Origin: Legionella wadsworthii DSM 21896 = ATCC 33877
Lineage (GTDB): Bacteria > Pseudomonadota > Gammaproteobacteria > Legionellales > Legionellaceae
Length of the DNA stretch: 64,000 bases
NCBI RefSeq assembly: GCF_000701265.1
Contig: NZ_KL370760.1
Coordinates: 311,137-375,136 of the forward strand
Direction: 5' to 3'
Shown: positions 30,003-40,379 of the stretch, one piece after another
Layout of the letters: each line of letters opens with the position of its first letter
How positions within the stretch are numbered: the first letter of the stretch is position 1
The notes under the pieces: generated by a model
The model's database searches: none
Told to the model about the DNA's origin: nothing
What the model saw: the letters and a program-made list of their open reading frames with translations, nothing else
Position numbers and translations under genes: made by a program

Positions 30003-30545
30003 TTATGCGGCCAATTCGTTACGAAGCTTATTCAACTTCCCACGAACTGAACCATCTATAACTAAATCGCCCGCTCGAATTACTGCTCCACCAAGTAAGG
30101 AAGGATCAATAGTGATTTTTAACGAGACCTTGCGCTGCAGGCGCTGACTTAATGATTCGATCAACCGTTGTTGTTGCGCACTTGATAAATCAGAATAACT
30201 ACTGACATCCACACTCAATGTTTTTTCTTGTTCCGCACGATGTGCTTCGTAAAGTGCATAAATTTCAGGTAGTAATGTCAATCTTTTATTCGTGGCCAAT
30301 AGAGCAATCAAGTTGTTTAATTGATTGTTATCTTTTGATTTTGCACCAATTGCTGACTCCAACAACTCAATGTGCTGCGCAACGGTTGTTACTGGATTTG
30401 TTATAAATTTCTCAGCTTCAGGTATCAACACAGCTTGGGCAAGATTTTTCAAATGTGCCGACCACTCAGCTAATTTTTTTTCCTCTAAAGCATATTCAAA
30501 AATTGCTTTAGCATAGGGTCTGGCTATGGTGGTACTATCAGACAT
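30003..30545 (-). CDS. atpH: ATP synthase delta subunit
   Basis: A 180-aa peripheral-stalk subunit joining F1 to the b-subunit dimer. The N-terminal [14 protein letters not shown] and the C-terminal [25 protein letters not shown] motifs are diagnostic of OSCP/delta. It starts 1 base before the atpF stop and is probably translated in a coupled fashion. Confidence 0.97.
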   Translation of the reverse strand: MSDSTTIARPYAKAIFEYALEEKKLAEWSAHLKNLAQAVLIPEAEKFITNPVTTVAQHIELLESAIGAKSKDNNQLNNLIALLATNKRLTLLPEIYALYEAHRAEQEKTLSVDVSSYSDLSSAQQQRLIESLSQRLQRKVSLKITIDPSLLGGAVIRAGDLVIDGSVRGKLNKLRNELAA

Positions 30546-30546
30546 T

Positions 30547-31017
30547 TTAAATCTCTTCTATCAAGTTATCTAACAATGCGGTATTTGCCTTAGCATCTAC
30601 TTCGCGCATTAAAATTTTCTCAGCGCCATTAATTGCTAAGTTGGCAACTTGCTTACGCAAATCGGCTTTTGCATGGTTGATTTGCTGCAATAATTGCTCC
30701 TGTGCCAGCTTCACTTGCATCTGTGCCTCATGCTTTGCTGCTTCCTTAGCTTCTTCGATTATCTGAGCTGCACGCTTATTGGCTTTTTCAATAATATCTG
30801 CTGATTGAACTTTAGCCTGCTTCAATTCATCTTTCACTCGATGCTGAGCCAATTCTAATTCCTTACGGCCACGTTCCGCGGCAGCCAGGCCATCAGCAAT
30901 CTTATCTTGTCGCTCTTCCATAGCTTTCGCCAATGGAGGCCACACCAACTTCATGGTAAACAATACAAAAGCTGCGAAAACGAGCATTTGTACAATTAGA
31001 GTTAAATTGATTTCCAC
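30547..31017 (-). CDS. atpF: ATP synthase b subunit
   Basis: The peripheral-stalk subunit of Fo. I place the start at a GTG (31015-31017) giving [20 protein letters not shown], preceded by AGGAG with 8-base spacing. The longer frame to 31062 would add 15 residues before the conserved N-terminus. An N-terminal membrane helix is followed by a long, charged helix (residues 30-156) that dimerises. Length 156 aa matches E. coli subunit b. Confidence 0.95.
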   Translation of the reverse strand: MEINLTLIVQMLVFAAFVLFTMKLVWPPLAKAMEERQDKIADGLAAAERGRKELELAQHRVKDELKQAKVQSADIIEKANKRAAQIIEEAKEAAKHEAQMQVKLAQEQLLQQINHAKADLRKQVANLAINGAEKILMREVDAKANTALLDNLIEEI

Positions 31018-31068
31018 CGTTTCATCTCCTGTAACAATTAGGGCGCCTAGCGCCCTCTTCATGTGTTA

Positions 31069-31371
<303 letters not shown>

Positions 31372-31380
31372 TTAAATCGG

Positions 31381-32602
<1,222 letters not shown>

Positions 32603-32628
32603 ATATTCACCTATGTTTCACCGCGCGA

Positions 32629-32657
32629 ATTATAATGCAACCTGCTTGAATAATCAA
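32629..32657 (-). promoter_or_regulatory. Sigma70 promoter of the atp operon
   Basis: On the minus strand TTGATT (32657-32652) is followed by exactly 17 bases and then a perfect TATAAT (32634-32629). Transcription would begin near 32622, just before atpI. Confidence 0.75.
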
Positions 32658-32687
32658 TGCTATATTTTATACAATTCTATTTGTATA

Positions 32688-33128
32688 TTACCAGTGCCCA
32701 ATATTTGGCTGGGATACCCAGGGTTCTTGTTGGGGTAAAGGCTCACCCTTTTGTAGCAGCTCAATAGAAATATTATCAGGTGATCGAATAAATGCCATAT
32801 AGCCATCACGTGGAGGCCTATTGATGACCACCCCTGACTCTTTCAAGCGATTACATATTTCATAAATATTATCGACCCGATACGCTAAATGACCGAAATT
32901 ACGACCTTCACTATAGTCTTCATGATCCCAATTATAAGTCAGTTCGAGCATTGGTGCTTTGAGCTGTTTTGCCCGATCCAGATCATTAGGCGCTGCCAGG
33001 AATATTAAAGTAAACCGTCCTTTCTCATTTTCTATGCGATTCACTTCAATTAAACCCAATTTTTTACAATAAAAATCTAATGATATTTCTAAATTGGTCA
33101 CTCGAACCATGGTGTGTAAATAATTCAT
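32688..33128 (-). CDS. gloA: Lactoylglutathione lyase (glyoxalase I)
   Basis: It converts the methylglyoxal-glutathione hemithioacetal to S-lactoylglutathione in the cytosol. The metal ligands expected for the family are His5, Glu62, His80 and Glu123, in MNYLH, MLELTY, FGHLAY and SIELL. I set the start at 33128, where GGGAG lies 7 bases upstream, giving 146 aa. The longer frame to 33176 adds a poorly conserved 16-residue tail. The C-terminus extends about ten residues past the E. coli enzyme. Confidence 0.93.
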   Translation of the reverse strand: MNYLHTMVRVTNLEISLDFYCKKLGLIEVNRIENEKGRFTLIFLAAPNDLDRAKQLKAPMLELTYNWDHEDYSEGRNFGHLAYRVDNIYEICNRLKESGVVINRPPRDGYMAFIRSPDNISIELLQKGEPLPQQEPWVSQPNIGHW

Positions 33129-33401
33129 TAACTTTCTCCCGCAGCATTGATTGACTTTATTTTTCATGAAGGACACGAAAAAAATAGAGGTTGATACAAT
33201 TACATCGGTATTTTCAAAAACTAACAGAAGACTTATTCATTGTAAAATAGGAATTGCACGCCAATAAAGCCAATAATCCTTATGGTTAGCAGGTTTAACG
33301 CGAATAAGTTCAGTATTAACGTCTATAATTAAAGTGTGGAACTTATTATCGCAAAGCCGGTAATAAGTGTGTTTATTAACCTCGCAAAAAAGGAAAGAAA
33401 C

Positions 33402-33647
33402 ATGCCCGATAAGATCCAACATACTGCAGTCAGTCTGCAGCAAAAAATGCTCGCTCGTTACAGCGATGGGTTACATCATAAACATAATAAACATCATCTA
33501 GAATATCGGCAACACTGTAGATCGCATCCTTGTAATCAAAATGGTTTAAGTGAAGAAGATGAAGGCTTAAATGCCTCTACAGGATTATTACGCCAGTTAA
33601 AATTAAGGAAAATGCGTAAACGACCTGATAAGGGGAGTTTTCATTAA
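33402..33647 (+). CDS. Small basic His-rich protein of unknown function
   Basis: The 81-aa frame starts at an ATG with AAGGAAA about 7 bases before it. A perfect TATAAT lies at 33324-33329, without a recognisable -35. Residues 25-45 are rich in His (GLHHKHNKHHLEYRQHCRSHPC) and include two Cys, which could bind a metal. The C-terminus is strongly basic (LRQLKLRKMRKRPDKG). There is no signal peptide and no family that I recognise. It is divergent from gloA and ends at a long bidirectional hairpin. A real gene is likely from the ribosome site and the terminator. Confidence 0.6.
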   Translation: MPDKIQHTAVSLQQKMLARYSDGLHHKHNKHHLEYRQHCRSHPCNQNGLSEEDEGLNASTGLLRQLKLRKMRKRPDKGSFH

Positions 33648-33658
33648 ATAAATCATGC

Positions 33659-33720
33659 ATCCTAAAAAAAGCGGTTGGATGTATTGTACATTTTCTCCTG
33701 TTCATCGCTTTTTTTAGGAT
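33659..33720. terminator. Bidirectional terminator
   Basis: ATCCTAAAAAAAGCG (33659-33673) and CGCTTTTTTTAGGAT (33706-33720) are a perfect 15-bp inverted repeat with a 32-base loop. The T runs inside both arms suit termination in either direction. It sits exactly between convergent genes and touches the stop codon of the BON gene. Confidence 0.7.
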
Positions 33721-34307
33721 TATCCTGTTGTATTTTCTTGATAAGTAAAATATTTAAATATTTTGACCACACGAACCACATCACTTGTATGCCTTGCCAT
33801 TTGCACCACTTTATCAGCTTGTTCTTTACGAACTTCACCCATCAAATAGACGATTTGATCTGTTGTAACAATTTTAAATGCATTGGGATCAATAGAATCA
33901 TCAGCAAAAATTTGACCACGAATTTTAGCGGTTATCCAACTGTCTTTTAATGTATTGGATACGACAGAGCTTATCTGCACTTGATTAAATAGACGTTTGT
34001 GTCCTTTAACCCTTGCTAAACGGCGGCTTAATTCAGTATGCAGTTCAGGCGTGGGCACATGCCCTGCGACTAATACATCGCCCTTAAACACAGTCATATC
34101 CAGGGCACATTGGTTGTTTTTGAAGGTATTGTCCACAGTAATTGCATTATTTACTTTAAGGTATAACGAATAATCATCGAGCTTTTTAAAAACATTATGC
34201 CTGTCATAAGCCATTGTCGCGCCCGTCCATATGCTGCCCACACCACAGCTGGACAAACCAATGAGGACCAAAACAAGCAATAGAGTAAAACGTCCTTGTT
34301 TCAACAT
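33720..34307 (-). CDS. BON-domain outer-membrane lipoprotein (second copy)
   Basis: A 195-aa lipoprotein with lipobox LSSC at the end of a signal peptide, then two BON domains (about 45-115 and 120-190), recognised by DSWITAKIRGQIFADDSID and VYLMGEVRKEQADKVVQMAR. BON proteins such as DolP/OsmY act in outer-membrane integrity and bind anionic phospholipid. It is the paralogue of the gene immediately upstream, 5 bases away, so the pair arose by duplication. Confidence 0.88.
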   Translation of the reverse strand: MLKQGRFTLLLVLVLIGLSSCGVGSIWTGATMAYDRHNVFKKLDDYSLYLKVNNAITVDNTFKNNQCALDMTVFKGDVLVAGHVPTPELHTELSRRLARVKGHKRLFNQVQISSVVSNTLKDSWITAKIRGQIFADDSIDPNAFKIVTTDQIVYLMGEVRKEQADKVVQMARHTSDVVRVVKIFKYFTYQENTTG

Positions 34308-34312
34308 GGTAT

Positions 34313-34879
34313 TTAATGAATGTACTGAAAAATTTTAACCACTTTATTCACACCATTAACTCTTCTTGCTGCATCCACTGCCAGGGCTGCTTGTTGATCG
34401 TTAACGATACCCATGAGATATACCACTTTATTTTCAGTGACAACACGGATAGATCCGGATTCAAGACCTTTTTTAGCCAGTAACCGGCTGCGTACTTGGC
34501 TGGTTATCCAGCTGTCTTTAGAACGTTCTGTCAGGGGTATGGGATAACCCACTGTAATTTCATTGTATACTCGATGAACATTTGGTGTATTACGGGCGAT
34601 TTTTTCCGCTAAAAGACGCAAAGATGCTGTTGGCGTTTGCCCTACTAGCAAAACAACTCGGTTAAAACTGGTTACCAGTACCCGGGAATCGCTAAATTGA
34701 CGGTTGGTTACAATGGCCTTATGAATCACGTGGAATAACCTCGCATCCGCTTCCAGGGTTATGACGCCACGCCGATCATAAACCATTCCTGCAACAGCAC
34801 CCGTAACCACAGCAGCAACACATCCTGTCAATAAGGAGCTTATTAAAAGAAAAATTATTGTTCTTATTCTGAAATTCAT
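34313..34879 (-). CDS. dolP: BON-domain outer-membrane lipoprotein, DolP-like
   Basis: A 188-aa lipoprotein with lipobox LTGC, a Gly/Ala-rich segment AVVTGAVAGMVYDRRG and two BON domains, the arrangement of E. coli DolP (YraP). In E. coli dolP also follows diaA, as it does here by 3 bases. DolP supports outer-membrane and BAM function at division sites. The symbol rests on both domain structure and gene order; which of the two copies is the true functional counterpart is unclear. Confidence 0.85.
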   Translation of the reverse strand: MNFRIRTIIFLLISSLLTGCVAAVVTGAVAGMVYDRRGVITLEADARLFHVIHKAIVTNRQFSDSRVLVTSFNRVVLLVGQTPTASLRLLAEKIARNTPNVHRVYNEITVGYPIPLTERSKDSWITSQVRSRLLAKKGLESGSIRVVTENKVVYLMGIVNDQQAALAVDAARRVNGVNKVVKIFQYIH

Positions 34880-34882
34880 TTT

Positions 34883-35485
34883 TTACCCCAAAACCTGACC
34901 AAATAAAGACTGGTCAATTAAATCACAAAAGCAATGCAAGATGAACAAGTGCATTTCACGTATCCTGGCAGAGCTTTCTGTAGCAACACGTAATTCAATG
35001 TCTTCAGGACCTAGATGGTTGGCCAGTACTCCGCCATCACGTCCGCTTAAAGCAACAGTATCCATGCCACGATCATTGGCAGCATGGAGTGCGTGCAGCA
35101 TACTGTCTGAGTTGCCGGAGGTCGTTAGTAACAGCAAAATATCATTTTCTTGACCTAATGCCTGTATTTGGCGTGCAAAAACTTGGCTGTAATGATTGTC
35201 GTTCGCAGAGGAACTTAAGCTGGTTGAATCCGTGCTTAAATTAATCACTGGAAGTGAAGGTCTTTCAACTTCAAATTGATTCAGCATTGCGCTTGCAAAG
35301 TGCATGCAGTTCGCACTGGAGCCCCCATTGCCACACAATAATATTTTCCCATCTGCAAGCAAACAATTCACTAATCGTTGTCCAGCTTTGGCAATTAAAT
35401 TGGATAAAGAATCAGCAAGCGCTATTTTGGTTTCTATATTCAACCCAAATAAATGTCTTACACGTTCTTCCATTTGTACCATCAT
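34883..35485 (-). CDS. diaA: DnaA initiator-associating protein DiaA (SIS domain)
   Basis: A 200-aa SIS-domain protein closely matching DiaA: GNGGSSANCMHFASAMLNQFEVERPSLP and LLTTSGNSDSMLHAL are the sugar-phosphate-binding loops, and HLGPEDIELRV the C-terminal region. In E. coli DiaA tetramers bind several DnaA molecules and promote initiation at oriC. GmhA (phosphoheptose isomerase) is the alternative, but the lpoA-yraN-diaA-dolP order favours DiaA. GAGG lies 8 bases before the chosen ATG. Confidence 0.88.
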   Translation of the reverse strand: MMVQMEERVRHLFGLNIETKIALADSLSNLIAKAGQRLVNCLLADGKILLCGNGGSSANCMHFASAMLNQFEVERPSLPVINLSTDSTSLSSSANDNHYSQVFARQIQALGQENDILLLLTTSGNSDSMLHALHAANDRGMDTVALSGRDGGVLANHLGPEDIELRVATESSARIREMHLFILHCFCDLIDQSLFGQVLG

Positions 35486-35519
35486 ATTAAAAACCTCTAT
35501 CTTTTATTTTTCGTAACCT

Positions 35520-35879
35520 TTAATAGTCCGCTCCAAAAGCATCCTTTATCCAATTAATGGATGCTGTTTTTCCATCAATGCATACCACATCGAACCGCAT
35601 AGCACATTGATGATGCTTTTTATGTTCTAACATAAAATAGGAAGCGGTATTGAGTATTTTTATTCTTTTTTTAGAGTTAATACTCGCAATGGCACCGCCA
35701 AAATTTCCTGAAATCCGCGAACGCACTTCAATAAAAACCAAATGCTCTTTGTCGCGCATAATTAAATCAATTTCACCCATACGACAGCTATAATTTTGAG
35801 TGATCAACTCGAAACCTTGATTTTTTAAATACGTTAAAGCCTTATCTTCCGCAATACGACCTTTTTCTTGAGTCTTCAA
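35520..35879 (-). CDS. yraN: UPF0102 family nuclease-like protein YraN
   Basis: A 119-aa protein with the PD-(D/E)xK-like core ENYSCRMGEIDLIMRDKEHLVFIEVRSR (Glu/Asp in GEIDLI and Glu-Val in FIEVR). It belongs to UPF0102, thought to be endonuclease-like, and its cellular role is not settled. The start is a TTG directly after the lpoA TAA stop, with AGGTGA ten bases before it, so translation is probably coupled. Confidence 0.88.
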   Translation of the reverse strand: MKTQEKGRIAEDKALTYLKNQGFELITQNYSCRMGEIDLIMRDKEHLVFIEVRSRISGNFGGAIASINSKKRIKILNTASYFMLEHKKHHQCAMRFDVVCIDGKTASINWIKDAFGADY

Positions 35880-37715
35880 TTACACTGTCTCACCTAAAGA
35901 GTGCACCAAACCTTGATTAAATTGACCCCACTCGAGAACACGAGCAATTTGCTGAGTCGGCTTTAAATATAAAATGCCGTCTCCATTCTTGGATTGATCC
36001 GCGGGGAATAATATCAATTGATTTAATTGGGTGGCTAAAGTAAAGCTATCCACACCTAGAGCATACAATCGATTGTAGCTGTTAAATTGTTCCGGCCAGT
36101 TTCGTGTGCCAGCTTGATGTGCGAAAACCCAGGGTATGTCGCAAAAAATAATACCATCAAGATCCTTATCTTTTAAGGGATTAGCACTTCCTCCATAAAC
36201 ACTGGCAGTCGCATAAACTGGGACATCACCAGCGTAATAGTAATTAAGCAAGGGCATAATTTGTCGCGCCTTGGAAGGGTAAGCGAGCAGAAAAATCATA
36301 TCGAAATCTTGCCTGCGACCAATAAGGGGCTGGATCTTTTGTCCTAGTAATTCCCTTATCTTCTTTTCGCGTTGTTGGCTGTTGCTGATTTGCAAAAAAT
36401 CTTTCATTTTTTTGTTCAAATCTTCATTCATCCCATATAAAAAACTATCAACAACTCGTCCACCACCTTGTTCCCACTGTTGCGTGAATGCTTTAGATAC
36501 TTCTTTTCCCCATTCATTCCCCGGAGCAATAATTAAAGCCTTACTGTATCCTTTATTTTTTGCTCTAATTGCCACTTGAACTGCTTCATTAATTGGCGAA
36601 AGCCCAAGCGTATAGGAATTTTCCTGAAGGGGGGTATCTGCATCATTTAATAATAAGGTCGGGACTGGATGGGGCAGCGCAGCCACTGCGGCTACCTGGG
36701 CTTTTGTTAAAGGTCCAACAATATAATCGGCGCCCTCATCAAGAGCATTTTGGTACAAAGAAACGGCATCCGCTTGGTTGGTATCATAGGTTTTTAGTTG
36801 TATGGGGGCCTCACTATGATTGTTTTGATAAGCAGCCATAAAACCATCCTGTACTGCTGTCCCTGGACCCTGCAAAGGACCACTCAAAGGCAGCAGAAGC
36901 GCTATCTTTTTTGGTTGAGGATGGAGCTTATTTACCACTGAGTCCAGTGGATTCGGTAAAATTTGTTGTGCAGGATGGTTTGGGTATTGTGTTTGCCATT
37001 GTTTCAAATCGGAAACCAATGAATTGGGATGATTTTGAAACTTGTGGGAAATTAAAGCAAGCTGAATCCAACCTTGTAATTGAACATTGGATTCTTTTAC
37101 AGACAAAGACTCTAATTCAGTCTGAGGGATACGGCTAAGTGTAAACCACAGGCTGCGATGATTATTGATTTTACTTTCTTCATCTAGTAACAATGAATCG
37201 AGCTTAATCCGCTCATTGATTGAAGACAATTTGTTCCCTTCATCTCGATAAGCTTGAGCAAGAAGTTCATGAAATTTAATCTGTTGATAAAGTGGAAATG
37301 ACTGATTATCAGCAATATTCATCAATTTTGTTAATGCACTTTTTGGACGATCATGCATTAAGTCAATTTGCGCCAATAATAGTTTTTTTTCGTCTTGAAG
37401 TTGCGGTGATAAATCCGAAGTCTGTGATAAAATAGCCGCACCTTGTCGCAACTGACCCTCAGAAATTAAATGACCGGCGGCTTTAAATAAGGATTGTTGT
37501 TTTTCAACACCCTCTTGCTTTTGAGCCTGTCTGATATAACTCGCAGTAGGTTTTGAATATGGGTTTGCAATCTTTTTGTGTTCCCCCTTTAATACGGGTG
37601 CGGGAGCTGCTGCTTCAGGAGTTGTAACAGCTGTTGAGCATTGGCAAAGTAATGAAGAACAAGCCAATAAAAAAATAACTCGAATTGTTGCCAAAGTAGT
37701 TCGAATGAGGTCCAT
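35880..37715 (-). CDS. lpoA: Penicillin-binding protein activator LpoA
   Basis: A 611-aa outer-membrane lipoprotein (YraM). A signal peptide with LLAC near residue 19 is followed by a TPR-like helical region (about 60-250) and a periplasmic-binding-protein-like C-terminal domain (about 270-600) starting at KKIALLLPLSGPLQGPG. In E. coli LpoA stimulates PBP1A peptidoglycan synthesis from the outer membrane. It is the first gene of the lpoA-yraN-diaA-dolP run and divergent from rsmI, as in E. coli. The exact lipobox is ambiguous because a second Cys cluster (LLCQC) follows. Confidence 0.92.
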   Translation of the reverse strand: MDLIRTTLATIRVIFLLACSSLLCQCSTAVTTPEAAAPAPVLKGEHKKIANPYSKPTASYIRQAQKQEGVEKQQSLFKAAGHLISEGQLRQGAAILSQTSDLSPQLQDEKKLLLAQIDLMHDRPKSALTKLMNIADNQSFPLYQQIKFHELLAQAYRDEGNKLSSINERIKLDSLLLDEESKINNHRSLWFTLSRIPQTELESLSVKESNVQLQGWIQLALISHKFQNHPNSLVSDLKQWQTQYPNHPAQQILPNPLDSVVNKLHPQPKKIALLLPLSGPLQGPGTAVQDGFMAAYQNNHSEAPIQLKTYDTNQADAVSLYQNALDEGADYIVGPLTKAQVAAVAALPHPVPTLLLNDADTPLQENSYTLGLSPINEAVQVAIRAKNKGYSKALIIAPGNEWGKEVSKAFTQQWEQGGGRVVDSFLYGMNEDLNKKMKDFLQISNSQQREKKIRELLGQKIQPLIGRRQDFDMIFLLAYPSKARQIMPLLNYYYAGDVPVYATASVYGGSANPLKDKDLDGIIFCDIPWVFAHQAGTRNWPEQFNSYNRLYALGVDSFTLATQLNQLILFPADQSKNGDGILYLKPTQQIARVLEWGQFNQGLVHSLGETV

Positions 37716-37773
37716 TTGATTTTATTAACCTATTTTTATAAATAGAAAAAGCAATTACGCTAGAGGATAAACC

Positions 37774-38631
37774 ATGACTAACTCACTAGCAACAGGCATA
37801 GGAACTCTCTATATCGTTGCCACTCCGATTGGAAATCGTGAGGACATTACGCTTAGGGCTTTAGATGTGCTTAAATCCGTAGATTGTATTTTAGCTGAAG
37901 ATACACGTCACTCATTGCAACTATTAACCTCTTTAGGCATTAAAAACAACCTTGACTCGCTTCACGCCCATAATGAAAACGATAAAACCAAATCTCTTAT
38001 TGAGATGCTTTTATCAGGTAAATCAATTGCCTTAATTAGCGATGCAGGTACGCCGTTAATAAGTGATCCAGGATTTTTAATCGTCAGATCAGCGCGCCAG
38101 CATCAAATCCCCGTAGTTCCCATTCCGGGTGCTTGTGCATTAATTACTGCTTTAAGTGCAGCCGGGATTCCTTGTGATTCATTTTTGTTTCTAGGCTTTC
38201 TTCCTGCGAAACAGCAAGCAAGAAAAGCTAAATTAAGCACCTTAGCTACAGAACCACACACCCTAATTTTCTATGAATCAACTCATCGTATCTTGGACTG
38301 TCTTGAAGATATGGCTACAATTTTTGGTAGTGCATGTGAGGCAGTGTTGGCAAAAGAATTAACCAAAACTTTTGAAAGGTTTGTCTCAGGAACGTTAGCG
38401 GAAGTTAGGGGCTGGCTTTTATCAGAAGCTGCCCATGTTAAAGGGGAGTTTGTTTTACTCATTCCCCCACGGGCAAACGCTCCAAAAACTGATGATCAGG
38501 AGAGATTACTAAAAATATTAATGGAGGAGTTGCCATTAAAACAGGCAGTCGCTGTAGCATGCAAATTAGGCAATGGACACAAGAATGAATTGTATGATAA
38601 GGCATTAGCGATTAAGAAATCTATGGGATAG
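37774..38631 (+). CDS. rsmI: 16S rRNA 2'-O-ribose C1402 methyltransferase RsmI
   Basis: A 285-aa SAM-dependent methyltransferase of the tetrapyrrole-methylase fold (YraL). Diagnostic segments are GTLYIVATPIGNREDITLRAL, ILAEDTRHS, LISDAGTPLISDPG and VVPIPGACALITALSAAGIP. It methylates the 2'-OH of C1402 in the decoding site. AGAGGAT lies 6 bases before the ATG. The gene is divergent from lpoA with only 58 bases between them. A 9-bp hairpin without T run (38676-38707) follows the stop codon. Confidence 0.96.
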   Translation: MTNSLATGIGTLYIVATPIGNREDITLRALDVLKSVDCILAEDTRHSLQLLTSLGIKNNLDSLHAHNENDKTKSLIEMLLSGKSIALISDAGTPLISDPGFLIVRSARQHQIPVVPIPGACALITALSAAGIPCDSFLFLGFLPAKQQARKAKLSTLATEPHTLIFYESTHRILDCLEDMATIFGSACEAVLAKELTKTFERFVSGTLAEVRGWLLSEAAHVKGEFVLLIPPRANAPKTDDQERLLKILMEELPLKQAVAVACKLGNGHKNELYDKALAIKKSMG

Positions 38632-38714
38632 GGATGTATTAGACGATAGACGCATTGCAAATAATTTGCATAGGAAACCCTGGGGTACATCTTCTTGACC
38701 CAGGGTTCATCAAT

Positions 38715-40379
38715 CTAAAAGCAACAACTGTATTCATCCTGAGAAAGGAGGAAATCCGTTTCACGCGCTTCTTCATCATTATATTCCTGGACAGGGCTTT
38801 TTAAAGCCAAACGAGTCACCTCTTTTTTACTTTCGTGTTGTTCAGAAGCGTGATAAATTTCATAAGCGACATACAATGCTGTTAATACAATACCCGCTGG
38901 CCAACAAGTCGCCCAAGTGGCAATTAATAAAGTAGGCATGATGGTATTTTTTATCATCGTGAAGATAAAATCATTTCGTGCGGATTCATATTCCGCCAAC
39001 GCTACAGCATACTCTTCATCTTTAGCATATTCCAAACGCAAACTTTTCTCTTGCATTTTCGAATAGGCCCCGGAAGAAAGATACATGGCCACTGCAATAG
39101 TACATACGAAAAAACATGCGACAGCAATCCCAGGGCCAGTAAATAATAATGAAGCGGTAAACCCAAGCATGAGCAAAGAAGCTGCAGCTGCGACAAAATA
39201 AAATGTACCTTCTTTGGTTTGCCAATCAATTTCCAATTCTTTAAGTTGGCCTTGGAGTATTTTTATTTGAAGTAAACGCTCTTCTGCAGTCATACCTGGA
39301 AACTTGGTGGGATCATTTAAATCGTCCATTTCCTTTTCATAACGTTTTCTATGAATTAAATATTCTTGTTTTGCCAAATGGCACTTGTAAAGGGCCATAC
39401 ACACGTCAAAACCCAGAAACACTGCGGTAATCGCACCTGCTGTGGGATCCGGAATGTGGGTAATGTGATTGAAGTTCGTAAGAAAATTCACTGTAGCCCA
39501 TACGAGGTCATTGGCGAAATTACAGTGGCGCTTATATAACTCTGATTTAAAACGCGAATAAGCTGAAATTTCTAAACCCGTTGCTTTATCATATTTCTCA
39601 TCTTCTTTTGGAAAAAAAGTATGTTGAATCAAATAGCCGGCATCAATGATAAAACGAATTAAAAAGAGTCCCACGCTAAAATAATTAAGAACACCATTCG
39701 GCGCTTTAATTCCATTAATGATTTTATCAACATCGGTGTGAGTTCCTAAAATTTCATCGAGTTTGTCAATAAAACCTAAATCTTTTGCAAGAGAGAACCC
39801 TGAAACCAACGTGAGCCTGCAAAATACCCAGTACACCCGGCATAAGTTGGAATAAGCCACATAGTCACGAATTTGTGATAAATGGGCAGGGGAAGTCAAC
39901 AAATTACGCAAGCTACTGCTCAAATAGTTTTTTAGGGAAGTAATAAATTCTTCTTCCTTTTGGGCTTCCTCTTTTTCTTTCTTCAGAATCTTTTTTATTT
40001 TGTCTTTGATTTGTTTGAATTCATCATCTTTGCTCGCTTTGCCAAATTTTTTGATGAATGATGCCTCTGAAAGTCCATTCTTATGGATATAAGCATGATG
40101 GTAAGTTTCCAAAAGGGTTACCATAAGGTAGCAATAGGACCAAAAGGCGATATACTTTTGTTCATCTTCCTCTTTTTGTTTTTGTAACAAAGAAAACAGA
40201 TGATTGAATTCAGCTTCTAATTCCCTATGAGCCTCCAATAGAAAGGACTGACCTATTTTACCCGCTTCCCTTTCAATATCTTCTGGAGTCATTCGAGGTG
40301 AAGTACGGAAGTGTTCAAAAAAATTAGTCTTTATTTGAGTGATGGGATTAGGTTTGATTTTTTGTTTAGAATAAGCCAA
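38715..40379 (-). CDS. Membrane/coiled-coil protein adjacent to mnmE, candidate Dot/Icm effector
   Basis: A 554-aa protein of no family I know. Residues 1-160 are charged and probably coiled coil (KIKKILKKEKEEAQKEEEF). Hydrophobic segments lie near 235-255, 300-325, then clearly at 393-413, 417-434 and 480-505. An acidic C-terminal tail ends in SCCF. No signal peptide is seen. The same slot, beside mnmE, holds the reported Dot/Icm substrate Lpg3000 in L. pneumophila, as I remember it; homology was not tested. The two Cys before the last residue could accept lipid in a host cell. Poly-purine-rich codons give it a composition similar to the other effector candidates. Confidence 0.6.
   Translation of the reverse strand: MAYSKQKIKPNPITQIKTNFFEHFRTSPRMTPEDIEREAGKIGQSFLLEAHRELEAEFNHLFSLLQKQKEEDEQKYIAFWSYCYLMVTLLETYHHAYIHKNGLSEASFIKKFGKASKDDEFKQIKDKIKKILKKEKEEAQKEEEFITSLKNYLSSSLRNLLTSPAHLSQIRDYVAYSNLCRVYWVFCRLTLVSGFSLAKDLGFIDKLDEILGTHTDVDKIINGIKAPNGVLNYFSVGLFLIRFIIDAGYLIQHTFFPKEDEKYDKATGLEISAYSRFKSELYKRHCNFANDLVWATVNFLTNFNHITHIPDPTAGAITAVFLGFDVCMALYKCHLAKQEYLIHRKRYEKEMDDLNDPTKFPGMTAEERLLQIKILQGQLKELEIDWQTKEGTFYFVAAAASLLMLGFTASLLFTGPGIAVACFFVCTIAVAMYLSSGAYSKMQEKSLRLEYAKDEEYAVALAEYESARNDFIFTMIKNTIMPTLLIATWATCWPAGIVLTALYVAYEIYHASEQHESKKEVTRLALKSPVQEYNDEEARETDFLLSQDEYSCCF

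Noticed and set aside
33237..33443. Open frame of 68 codons on the minus strand before gloA
   Set aside because: It covers the promoter and start of the His-rich gene on the plus strand and has no ribosome site.
38676..38707. Perfect 9-bp hairpin after rsmI as a terminator
   Set aside because: Neither strand has a T run after it, so it is mentioned only as a hairpin.
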